From contig NZ_BONX01000041.1 in the NCBI RefSeq assembly GCF_016862935.1, positions 1 through 60,294 on the forward strand: a stretch of DNA of 60,294 nucleotides, read 5' to 3'. Positions 1 to 7,873 of this stretch are shown here, piece by piece. Source of the DNA: Plantactinospora mayteni. Its GTDB lineage: Bacteria > Actinomycetota > Actinomycetes > Mycobacteriales > Micromonosporaceae. Under the pieces are notes generated by a model. The model searched no databases and was not told the DNA's origin. It saw nothing but the letters and a program-made list of their open reading frames with translations. Both the position numbers and the translations under genes were made by a program. Position 1 is the first letter of the stretch. Each line of letters starts with the position of its first letter.

Positions 1-1016
1 CCGCAGGTGTCGCACCGGAAGACTCTGATATCCAGCCCGAGGCGGTGCTTGGCTCTCGTTCCGCACTGCGAGCAGGTCATCGTGGTGTAGGCGGGCGGTA
101 CCAGCACCACCTTCCGGCCCGCCCGCCGGCCGCGCTCGACCAGTTCCCGCTTCGCCGCACCGATCGCCGCGTCAGCAGCCTTGCGCGCCATCCGAGATTT
201 GGCCAGGAACTTCGGCTTGAAGTCCTCCACGGCGATCGTGGCGTGGTTGTCGACGACCTTCTTCGCCCAGACGCGGGCGTCGTGGGTGTTCTGCCGGGCC
301 GCCTTCTTCGCCTTCTTCGCCGCCTGGCGCTTCGCTCGCAGGTAGCCGTTCGACGGCGGGGCGCCCTTCACCCTGCGGCGGCGGGCCATCCGGCGCTGGA
401 GTTTGGCCAGTTCGGCGGCACACCGTGTGCGGTGGCCGAGGTGCGGCAGGTCGTAGGCGGCGTCCGTCGTGGTCGCGGTCGTCGTGACACCCCAGTCGAC
501 GCCGATCGCCCCCTCGACGTCAGGCGCGGACGCGGTCTCCCGGCGGACGACGAAGGAGGCATACCAGTGGCCGAGGCAGTCCTGGTAGACGCGGACGCTG
601 GTCGGGTCGGACGGCAGCTCGCGGGACCAGACGACCGGAACGCTGACGCCGCCGGGCAGCCGCAGCCGACGGTTGCGGATCGAGAACCCACGCGTGGTGT
701 ATTCGAGGCTGGGCAGCGTGTCCTTCAGTCGTTTGACCCTCGGCCGGCCCCGTCCCTTCTCCCTGAAGGAGTGCTGGAGGGCCAAAGCGTAGCTACGCAG
801 CGTTTGCTGCTGGGCGACCTGGGATCCGTCACGGAGCCACGACGAGCGGGCCCGTGCCTCGGTCAGCAACTTCGACAGCTTGCAGAAGGTGGGCTTACGC
901 CCGGTCTTGTACTGGTGGACGGCCTCGTTCCACAGCCAACGGCACCGCCCCCACTCGACCAGCAGCGCGGCCCGCGCGGTCGCGCCGGGGCGCAACCGGT
1001 AGGTGTACCGCACCAT
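1..1016 (-). CDS. tnpB: IS200/IS605-family TnpB (OrfB) RNA-guided nuclease, partial
   Basis: This gene reads leftwards and runs off the left edge, so about 338 codons are present and the C-terminal end is missing. The translation starts MVRYTYRLRPG and has the TnpB landmarks in order: RuvC-like catalytic Asp in GVDWGV (about 487-510), catalytic Glu in VEDFK (about 214-240), and the zinc ribbon CSQCG followed by FRCDTC at the extreme edge. The third acidic residue expected just after the ribbon lies outside the window. ATG at 1016 is the chosen start; an in-frame ATG at 1037 is also possible. There is no tnpA on its 5' side, so this looks like a tnpB-only element or one whose tnpA lies elsewhere. 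TnpB proteins are transposon-encoded, omega-RNA-guided DNA endonucleases. The omega-RNA and right end would lie left of the window. The gene is divergent from pknG, 143 bp apart. Confidence 0.9.
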   Translation of the reverse strand, partial: MVRYTYRLRPGATARAALLVEWGRCRWLWNEAVHQYKTGRKPTFCKLSKLLTEARARSSWLRDGSQVAQQQTLRSYALALQHSFREKGRGRPRVKRLKDTLPSLEYTTRGFSIRNRRLRLPGGVSVPVVWSRELPSDPTSVRVYQDCLGHWYASFVVRRETASAPDVEGAIGVDWGVTTTATTTDAAYDLPHLGHRTRCAAELAKLQRRMARRRRVKGAPPSNGYLRAKRQAAKKAKKAARQNTHDARVWAKKVVDNHATIAVEDFKPKFLAKSRMARKAADAAIGAAKRELVERGRRAGRKVVLVPPAYTTMTCSQCGTRAKHRLGLDIRVFRCDTC

Positions 1017-1127
1017 CTCGTCCACACCAGCAAGCATCCCAGCCGCATCCGACAGTTCCGCCCACCCGGAGGAGTCGACGCCATGCCGACAACCAACACC
1101 ACGCCTGACCGTTCTTTCCTCCCCATG

Positions 1128-1165
1128 GCTCAAGCCAGCGGTTTCTCGGGCGGTTCTTGATGAGC
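1128..1165. repeat. Possible transposon-end hairpin at pknG start
   Basis: GCTCAAG (1128-1134) faces CTTGATGAGC (1156-1165), an imperfect inverted repeat with a 2-nt bulge around a 21-nt loop. It lies between tnpB and pknG and includes the pknG start codon. IS200/IS605 elements end in subterminal imperfect hairpins, so this could be the left end. The boundary cannot be proven without an empty-site comparison. Confidence 0.25.
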
Positions 1166-3778
1166 ATCCGCTGCCTGCGGCCCGGTTGCCCAGGCTCCTA
1201 CCTGCCCGACGGCTACTGCGACGAGTGCGGCCGGCGGGCACCGGCCGGGTCGACGGCGGGGCCCGAGAGCGCCGGCCCGACGGCTACCGGCCAGGCCGGG
1301 ACGACTACCGGCCAGGTGGGGGCGTCTGCCGGTACCGGCCGGGCCGTGGCGCCGAGCGGGGCGGGGCGGGCGTCGGTGCCGACCGGTACCGGCCGGGCCT
1401 CGGTGCCGGCCGCCGCCGCTGGCGCCTCCACGGGTACCGGGGTCGGCCGACCGCCGTCCGGGCACGGTGCGGTGCCGGTGCAGGCCGGGGCGCCGACCGG
1501 CCAGGCTGCGGTCTCCACCGGTCACCCGGCGGGGCCGGCGTCGACGGGGCAGGGACCGGTGTCGACGGGCCGGGGCCCGGGGTCGACCGGTACCGGCCGG
1601 GGCTCGGCGCCGACCGGGCTCGGCACCATGCCGAGCCGGGCCACCTCGAACTCCGGCTCCCGGGCCTCCAGCCGGTCCCGCAGCGCGTCCCGAGGTGGTC
1701 TCGGTGCCGGCCTGGTCGAGATCGCCCGGGTGCCGCTGCGCGACCCGGCGACGGCGGTGATGGCCGAGCCGAAGGTCGCCGAGTCGCGGCGGTTCTGCGT
1801 GAGCTGCGAGAAGCCGGTGGGTCGGGGCCGGGACGACCGGCCGGGTCGGGCCGAGGGCTTCTGCCCGCACTGCGGCAGCCAGTTCTCCTTCCTGCCCCGG
1901 CTCGGCCCGGGCGACGTGATCAACCGACGGTACGAGATCCTCGGCGCGCTCGCCTACGGCGGACTCGGTTGGATCTATCTCGCCCGGGACCGCAACGTCA
2001 GTGACACGGTCAGCGACCGCTGGGTGGTGCTGAAGGGACTGATCAACACCTCGGACGAGGACGCGATGGCCTCGGCCGTCGCGGAGCGCCGCTTCCTGGT
2101 CGAGCTGGACCACCCCAACATCGTCAAGATCCACGACTTCGTGGAGCACCCCGACCCGCGCACCGGCACCCCGGTCGGCTACATCGTGATGGAGTACGTC
2201 GGCGGCCAGTCGCTCCGGGACATGCTGCTGGCCCGGCGCCGGGACACCGGCCAGCGCGCCCTGCCGCTGCCCGAGGTGATCGCCTACGGGGTCGAGATCC
2301 TGCCGGCCCTGGACTACCTGCACGACCGCAACCTGCTCTTCTGCGACTTCAAGCCGGACAACGTCATCCACGCCGAGGAGCAGCTCAAACTCATCGACCT
2401 CGGCGCCGTACGGCACATCGACGACACTGCCAGCGCGATCTTCGGTACCCCCGGTTACCAGGCACCCGAGGTCGGCACGCTCGGCCCCTCGGTCGCCTCC
2501 GACATCTACACCGTCGGCCGGGCGCTGGCGGTACTCAGCCTCGACTTCCGGGGCTTCTCGACCACGTACGCCAACCGGCTGCCGGAGCCGGCCGCCGCGC
2601 CGCTGTTCGGCGCCGAGATGTCGTACCACCGGCTGCTGCGCCGGGCCACCCACCCCGATCCGGACCGGCGCTTCCAGAGCGCCGGGGAGATGAGCGAGCA
2701 ACTGCTCGGGGTGCTCCGCGAGGTGCTCTCCGCCGCCGACGGGGTGCCCCGGCCGGCGGTGTCCCGGCAGTTCACGCCGGAGCGGCGGGCCTTCGGCACC
2801 GAGGCCGGCGAGGTCGGCCGGGCGGTGGCGGGGCGGGCCTGGGGCGCCGGCGGTGGCGTCCCGCCCGGTGCGATCGCCCCGCCGCCGCCGGTGGTCGCCG
2901 CCGCGCTGCCGCTGCCACAGGTCGACGTACTCGACCCGGGCGCCGGATTCCTCGCCTCGCTCGGCGCGACCGACCCGGCGGAGCTGGTCCGCCAGCTCAC
3001 CGCGGCACCGGTCCGCAGTGTGGAGGTGGCGCTGCGGCTGGCCGGGGCCCGGATCGAGGGCGGAGACCTGGCCGGAGCGGCTGCGGACCTCGATCGGCTG
3101 GCCGCGGCCGACCCGTTCGACTGGCGGGTGGACTGGTACCGGGGTCTGGCGGCGTTGACCGCGAACCGTCCCGGCGAGGCCCGGGTCGCCTTCGACGCGG
3201 TGTACGACGTCCTGCCGGGTGAGCCGGCGGCCCGGTTGGCGCTGGCGGTGAGCGCGGAGTGCACCGGCGACCGGGAGCTGGCGACCCGGCTGTACGACCG
3301 GGTGTGGCGGGTCGACCACGGCTACCTGAGCGCCGCGTTCGGGCTGGCCCGGATCCGGTTCCTGGTCGGCGACCGGGCGGGTGCGCTCGCCGTGCTGGAC
3401 CAGGTACCGGACAGTTCGAGTCAGCACGTGGCCGCACAGGTGGCGGCCGTCCGGGCCAGTCTGCCCGGGCTGGCGGCGGGTACCACCGGACCGGACGACC
3501 TGCTGCGGGCCTCCGCCCGGCTGGAGCGGCTCGGCCTGGACGTCGAGCGGCAGACCCGGCTCACCATCGAGGTGCTGGAGGTGGCCCTGGCCTGGGTACG
3601 CAGCCGGTCGGCGGCCGGCTCCGGAGCCCGGGTACTGGGGCACGAGCTGTCCGAGCGCGGGCTGCGGCTCGGGCTGGAACGGGCGTACCGGACGCTGGCC
3701 CAGCTCTCCCGCGACCCGGAGCTGCGGATCGCGCTGGTCGACCATGCGAACGCGGTCCGACCGAGGACGCTGGTGTGA
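1160..3778 (+). CDS. pknG: PknG-like Ser/Thr protein kinase with zinc ribbons and TPR-type C-terminus
   Basis: About 872 aa. The N-terminus has a zinc ribbon (CLRPGC..DGYCDECG), then about 180 residues of Gly/Thr/Pro/Ala-rich low complexity, then a second CxxC pair (CVSCEK..GFCPHCG) of the rubredoxin-like kind found in PknG. The kinase domain spans roughly residues 252-530: glycine loop ALAYGGLGWIYLARD, ATP-binding Lys in WVVLKGL, catalytic loop LLFCDFKPDNV, and DLG in place of DFG, which is typical of PknG. The rest is a helical TPR-like region. In mycobacteria PknG phosphorylates the FHA protein GarA to control glutamate metabolism. Here a dedicated FHA protein sits in the same operon and is the likeliest substrate (inference). 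ATG at 1160 is preferred to TTG at 1157; no strong ribosome site is visible and the tnpB element lies just upstream. It overlaps the next gene by 4 nt. Confidence 0.93.
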   Translation: MSIRCLRPGCPGSYLPDGYCDECGRRAPAGSTAGPESAGPTATGQAGTTTGQVGASAGTGRAVAPSGAGRASVPTGTGRASVPAAAAGASTGTGVGRPPSGHGAVPVQAGAPTGQAAVSTGHPAGPASTGQGPVSTGRGPGSTGTGRGSAPTGLGTMPSRATSNSGSRASSRSRSASRGGLGAGLVEIARVPLRDPATAVMAEPKVAESRRFCVSCEKPVGRGRDDRPGRAEGFCPHCGSQFSFLPRLGPGDVINRRYEILGALAYGGLGWIYLARDRNVSDTVSDRWVVLKGLINTSDEDAMASAVAERRFLVELDHPNIVKIHDFVEHPDPRTGTPVGYIVMEYVGGQSLRDMLLARRRDTGQRALPLPEVIAYGVEILPALDYLHDRNLLFCDFKPDNVIHAEEQLKLIDLGAVRHIDDTASAIFGTPGYQAPEVGTLGPSVASDIYTVGRALAVLSLDFRGFSTTYANRLPEPAAAPLFGAEMSYHRLLRRATHPDPDRRFQSAGEMSEQLLGVLREVLSAADGVPRPAVSRQFTPERRAFGTEAGEVGRAVAGRAWGAGGGVPPGAIAPPPPVVAAALPLPQVDVLDPGAGFLASLGATDPAELVRQLTAAPVRSVEVALRLAGARIEGGDLAGAAADLDRLAAADPFDWRVDWYRGLAALTANRPGEARVAFDAVYDVLPGEPAARLALAVSAECTGDRELATRLYDRVWRVDHGYLSAAFGLARIRFLVGDRAGALAVLDQVPDSSSQHVAAQVAAVRASLPGLAAGTTGPDDLLRASARLERLGLDVERQTRLTIEVLEVALAWVRSRSAAGSGARVLGHELSERGLRLGLERAYRTLAQLSRDPELRIALVDHANAVRPRTLV
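1380..1625 (+). repeat. Degenerate repeats in the PknG low-complexity linker
   Basis: The stretch repeatedly uses GACCGGTACCGGCCGGG-like and TCGACGGGCC-like words (for example near 1380, 1435, 1590), giving Thr-Gly and Gly-Arg rich peptide repeats between the two zinc ribbons. It is in frame throughout. Such repeats are likely to vary in copy number between strains (inference). Confidence 0.5.
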
Positions 3779-5622
3779 CCGCCGTCGGAGCCGGCGCTGC
3801 CGGCAGCATGCCGAAACCCTGTCCCGAGCATGGCGCACCCGACGACCCCGCACACCGGTACTGCGAGGTCTGCGGCCGGGAGTTGGCCCGGGTACCGCTG
3901 GGCGAGGCGACCGGGTCGTCCGGCTGGACAGGCCCGGCCGCGCCGGCTGGCCCACCCCGGTCGGCCACCGCACCTCCGACCGGCCGGGCCGAGGTACCCC
4001 GCTCGGCCGAGTTGCCGGAGTCGACCGAGCTGCTGCGGCTGGCCGAACTCTCCGGGCCGACCGCGCTGTCCCGGCTGGAGGCGCTGGCCGGTCCGAGCGG
4101 ATCGTCGCGGCCCACCGGGTCGAGTTCCACCGGATCGTCGAGTCCGACCGGCTCCTCCGCGCCGCCGGGACCGTCCGGTGTGGCCGGCTGGGGTGGGGCG
4201 GCGCCGTCGGGCCAGCCGGGGGAGTGGGGCGGGTCCGTACCGCCGGTCGCGCCACCCGGTGCGGCCGGTTGGGCTCCGCCCGCGCAGCCTGGCGCACCGG
4301 CCGGGCCCGGAAACTGGGCCGGCTATCCGCCGCCGGCCGCGCCCGCCGGCTGGACGAGTCCGCCCGCACCACCCGCCCCGCCGGGCTGGACCGGCCCGCC
4401 CACGTCGCCCGGCCCGGCCGCAGGCTGGCAATCCGCGTCGGCCACCGGCGCCGTCGCGCCGCCCATGCCACCCGCTCCGGCGGCTCCTCCGGGGACCATG
4501 CCGCCCGGTCCGGCCGCTCCTCCGGGCACCGGGCCACCCGTCCCGGGCGGCCCGGGCACCCCGCCCATCCAGAACGGTCCGGCCGGCCCCACCACCTCGC
4601 CAATCCCGAGCGGTCCGGCCGGCCAAGCAGCGGTCCCGACCGGCCTCACCAGCGCGCCGCCCGGTCCGGTCGCCGCCGGCACGTCGGCGGTTCCGGCCGG
4701 GCCGGTCGTCCCGGCCGCGCCCTGGCTCTCGTCGCGGGCGGTCGGTCAACCCTGCCCGGGCTGTGGTAGCCCGCCGTCCGGCAACTCCGGTCACTGTGAC
4801 CACTGTGGACGGCGTTCGTCGGTGGGCCGGGACCGTGCCGACCTGGATCTCGGAGCCGTCGCCGCCGTCACCGACCGGGCCCGGCGGCGGCGCAACGAGG
4901 ACGCGGTCACGGTCGGCCGGCTGGGCCAGACCATCGCGGCGGTGGTCTGTGACGGGGTGTCGACCTCGCTCCGCGCCGACCTCGCGGCGCACGCGGCGGC
5001 GGAGGCGGCCCTGGCCGCGATCCTCGCCGCCCTCGGCAACGGCGCCGCCGCACCCGACGCCGTGCTGGCCTCCGGTCCGGCCGCGGCCTTGGCGGCCCGG
5101 GCAACCGCCGTCGAGGACGACGGGCAGGTCCCGCCGAGCTGCACCTTCGTCGCCGCTGTCGTCACCGCCGGCTCGGTCACGGTCGGTTGGATCGGTGACA
5201 GCCGTGCCTACTGGCTCGGCCCGGACGGCGCGGTGCACGAGGCGGTCTGCCTGACCGTGGACGACTCGGTGGTCGGCCAGATCCGGGCCGGCCGGCCGGT
5301 GCCGCCCGGCGCCGAGCAGGACCCGACCTCCAAGGCGCTGATCCGGTGGCTCGGCGCGGACTCCAGCGACGCCGAGCCGCAGGTGGTGACGTTCCAGCCC
5401 GGTCGGCCGGGCCGGCTGGTGATCTGCTCGGACGGGCTCTCGCACTACCTGCCGAACGCGGGGGCGTTGGCGGCGCGGGTACCGGGACCGTCCGGTGCCA
5501 CGCCGATCGCGATCGCCCAGGACCTGACCAGGTTCGCGGTGGAGGCCGGTGGACATGACAACATCGCCGTCGCGGTGCTGCCGTTTCCGCCCACCGGAGG
5601 ATCGGCGGGAGCGGGCGCGTGA
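3775..5622 (+). CDS. PP2C-family Ser/Thr phosphatase with two zinc ribbons
   Basis: About 615 aa. It opens with a zinc ribbon (CPEHG..RYCEVCGREL), continues with a long Pro/Gly/Ala-rich linker, has a second zinc ribbon near residues 327-345 (CPGCGSPP..CDHCG), and ends in a PP2C catalytic domain (about 360-612). PP2C metal-binding motifs are present: RRRRNEDAV, VVCDGVSTS, GWIGDSRAY, LVICSDGLSHYL and GGHDNIAVAV. It should dephosphorylate Ser/Thr sites, opposing the neighbouring PknG-like kinase. The GTG at 3775 overlaps the pknG stop by 4 nt and has GAGG about 9 nt upstream; ATG at 3808 is an alternative. No transmembrane segment is apparent, so it is probably cytosolic. Confidence 0.9.
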   Translation: MTAVGAGAAGSMPKPCPEHGAPDDPAHRYCEVCGRELARVPLGEATGSSGWTGPAAPAGPPRSATAPPTGRAEVPRSAELPESTELLRLAELSGPTALSRLEALAGPSGSSRPTGSSSTGSSSPTGSSAPPGPSGVAGWGGAAPSGQPGEWGGSVPPVAPPGAAGWAPPAQPGAPAGPGNWAGYPPPAAPAGWTSPPAPPAPPGWTGPPTSPGPAAGWQSASATGAVAPPMPPAPAAPPGTMPPGPAAPPGTGPPVPGGPGTPPIQNGPAGPTTSPIPSGPAGQAAVPTGLTSAPPGPVAAGTSAVPAGPVVPAAPWLSSRAVGQPCPGCGSPPSGNSGHCDHCGRRSSVGRDRADLDLGAVAAVTDRARRRRNEDAVTVGRLGQTIAAVVCDGVSTSLRADLAAHAAAEAALAAILAALGNGAAAPDAVLASGPAAALAARATAVEDDGQVPPSCTFVAAVVTAGSVTVGWIGDSRAYWLGPDGAVHEAVCLTVDDSVVGQIRAGRPVPPGAEQDPTSKALIRWLGADSSDAEPQVVTFQPGRPGRLVICSDGLSHYLPNAGALAARVPGPSGATPIAIAQDLTRFAVEAGGHDNIAVAVLPFPPTGGSAGAGA

Positions 5623-6911
5623 CCGGAGTACCGCAGTTCGTCGCCGAGGTGGACCACAACGAGTACCTGCCGGCCGGTGGCCAGGTGGTGGACGCGATCC
5701 TGACGGTGACCGCGTCCGGGCCGGACCTGCGTGACCCGTGGACCGTTCCGACGGCGGCGCAGGTGATCATGATCGACACCTCGGGTTCGATGGCGATGCC
5801 GGCGACGAAGCTCGCCGAGGCGAAACGGGCCACGGCGGTCGCGATCGACACCCTGCGCGACGGTGTGGCCTTCGCGGTGGTCTCCGGTACCGCCGTCGCC
5901 CGGATGGTCTACCCGCCACAACCGGGCATGGTGCCGGCGAACCCGCATACCAGGGCGGCGGCGAAGACGGCGGTGGCCGGGCTGCGGGCAGACGGCGGAA
6001 CCGCCATCGGCCGCTGGCTGGACCTGGCCAACTGGCTCTTCGCGAGCTGTCCCACCGAGGTACGACACGCGATCCTGCTCACCGACGGGCGCAACGAGCA
6101 CGAGAAACCCGAAGACCTGCGCCGGATGCTGGCCGTCTGCGAGGGACGGTTCGTCTGCGACAGCCGGGGCATCGGCACCGGCTGGGTGGCCAGCGAGTTG
6201 CGTACCATCGCATCGGCCCTGCTCGGTACGGCCGACGGGCTGGAGCACCCGGCGCAGTTGCCGGCCGCGTTCCAGGCGATGACGGCGGCGGCGATGGGCA
6301 AGCGGGTGGCGGACGTCGCGCTGCGGATCTGGAGTCCGGCCGGCTCGACGGTACGCATGGTCAAGCAGGTCTTTCCGCACGTGGCGGACCTCACCGCACG
6401 CCGCTCGGCGGTCAGCGCCCGGATCGGCGACTATCCGGCCGGCGCGTGGGGAGCGGAGACGCGCGAATACCACGTGTCGGTGACCCTCGAACCCGACGCG
6501 GTCGGCGAGGAGGTGTTGGCCGCCCGGGTCAGCCTGGTCAGCGCCGGTCAGGTGCTGACCGAGCGGCTGATCCTGGCCCGGTGGACCGACGACACCGCGC
6601 TCTCCACCCGGATCAGCCCGCAGGTGGCGCACTACACCGGGCAGGCCGAACTCGCCGCCGCGATCCAGGAGGGGCTGCGGGCCCGGGGGGCCGGCGACGT
6701 GGACACCGCGACCGCGCGGCTGGGCCGGGCCGTGCAGTTGGCCGCCGAGTCCGGACACGACGAGACCGCGATACTGCTCGGTCGGGTCGTCGACGTCATC
6801 GACGCGCCGACCGGCACGGTGCGGCTCAAACGGCAGGTGGCCGCGCTGGACGCCGAGCTGACCGACGTGCGATCGGTGAAGACGGTGCGGGTGAAGAAGG
6901 AGCAGGGGTGA
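5619..6911 (+). CDS. VWA-domain protein of the kinase/phosphatase operon
   Basis: About 430 aa, starting with a GTG that overlaps the phosphatase stop by 4 nt. After an N-terminal beta-rich segment it has a von Willebrand factor A domain with an intact MIDAS motif (MIDTSGSMAMP, about residues 49-59) and a downstream ILLTDGRNEH segment typical of VWA folds. The C-terminal part (about 230-430) is a beta-sandwich-like region followed by helices. VWA domains mediate metal-dependent protein contacts. In this operon the protein is probably a scaffold or effector controlled by phosphorylation (inference). No signal peptide or membrane segment is visible. Confidence 0.88.
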   Translation: MTGVPQFVAEVDHNEYLPAGGQVVDAILTVTASGPDLRDPWTVPTAAQVIMIDTSGSMAMPATKLAEAKRATAVAIDTLRDGVAFAVVSGTAVARMVYPPQPGMVPANPHTRAAAKTAVAGLRADGGTAIGRWLDLANWLFASCPTEVRHAILLTDGRNEHEKPEDLRRMLAVCEGRFVCDSRGIGTGWVASELRTIASALLGTADGLEHPAQLPAAFQAMTAAAMGKRVADVALRIWSPAGSTVRMVKQVFPHVADLTARRSAVSARIGDYPAGAWGAETREYHVSVTLEPDAVGEEVLAARVSLVSAGQVLTERLILARWTDDTALSTRISPQVAHYTGQAELAAAIQEGLRARGAGDVDTATARLGRAVQLAAESGHDETAILLGRVVDVIDAPTGTVRLKRQVAALDAELTDVRSVKTVRVKKEQG

Positions 6912-6915
6912 GGCC

Positions 6916-7782
6916 GTGACGGCAGCCACCTGCTCCCGGGGACACGAGTCGTCCACGGTGGACTACTGCGACGTGTGCGGCGTACCGATGTCGCGTGCCG
7001 GCGCCGGTCCGGCTCCCGACGGCGCCGGGGGACCGTACCCGGCACCGGAGGTCGGCGTACCGGCCGGGTCGGCGGGCGGTGCAGCGGGACCCGCGCCGGA
7101 GTCCGCTCCCGTCGCGTCGTGCCCGGTCTGCGGTACCCCGAAGGTGGGGCGGTTCTGCGAGGAGGACGGCTACGACTTCCTGCTGGCTCCGCCGGTCAAC
7201 CCGGCCTCGGGCGGTACCGCCCCGGCGGCCGGCGTCGGCTCGGCAGGTACCGATCCGGACCCGTCCCGCCCGGACCCGTCCGCGGCCGTACCAGCCGAAC
7301 CAAACGAACCAGCCGAACCAGGCGAGAGCGGGCCGGCCGGGGCCGACCACGGAGCATTCGCCTCCGGGCAGGGCATCACCTGGCAACTCGTGGTGGCCGC
7401 CGACCCTGCATACTTCGAGGTCGTCCGATCCTTCGGCGGTACGGACTCCGGCAGCCTGACCTTCCCGCGCTTCGTCGTGCCCCGCCGGTTCACCCTGGAA
7501 CCCCGGCAGTTGCTGATCGGACGCCGCAGCCGTTCCCGGGGCGTACACCCGGACATCGACCTGGCCGGCCCGCCCGACGATCCCGGGGTCTCCCACCTGC
7601 ACGCGCTGCTGCTCCCGCAGCCGGACGGCTGGGCCGTGGTGGACCTGGAGTCCGCCAACGGCACCTACCTCAACGATCCGTCGACGCCGCCGATCGTCGC
7701 CAACACGCCGATGCCGCTCGGCGACGGCGATCGGGTCTACCTCGGCGCCTGGACCCGGTTGACGATCCGGACCGACCGCTGA
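6916..7782 (+). CDS. FHA-domain protein with N-terminal zinc ribbons
   Basis: About 288 aa. It begins with a Cys cluster (CSRGHESSTVDYCDVCG), has a second one (CPVCGTPKVGRFCEEDGYDF), then a Pro/Glu-rich linker containing a repeated EPNEPAEPGE-type run, then a C-terminal FHA domain (about residues 190-288). FHA landmarks are LIGRRSRSRGVHPDIDL, SHLHALLL and ESANGTYLND. FHA domains bind phosphothreonine, so this is the probable reader or substrate of the PknG-like kinase three genes upstream. The GTG at 6916 lies 4 nt after the VWA stop, so the operon is almost certainly one transcript. The gene after it is convergent. Confidence 0.9.
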   Translation: MTAATCSRGHESSTVDYCDVCGVPMSRAGAGPAPDGAGGPYPAPEVGVPAGSAGGAAGPAPESAPVASCPVCGTPKVGRFCEEDGYDFLLAPPVNPASGGTAPAAGVGSAGTDPDPSRPDPSAAVPAEPNEPAEPGESGPAGADHGAFASGQGITWQLVVAADPAYFEVVRSFGGTDSGSLTFPRFVVPRRFTLEPRQLLIGRRSRSRGVHPDIDLAGPPDDPGVSHLHALLLPQPDGWAVVDLESANGTYLNDPSTPPIVANTPMPLGDGDRVYLGAWTRLTIRTDR

Positions 7783-7873
7783 CCGGCGGTACCGTCCCCC
7801 CGGCCGGCCAGCGTCCGGAGCCAGCACGCCGACCGCCGACCCGCTACCGCCCGCCGCCACGGCCGTACGCCGA

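Noticed and set aside
1130-4603. A 1157-codon minus-strand open frame opposite pknG
   Set aside because: Arg/Pro/Gly-rich composition and no recognisable domain; it is a GC-driven shadow of pknG and the phosphatase gene.
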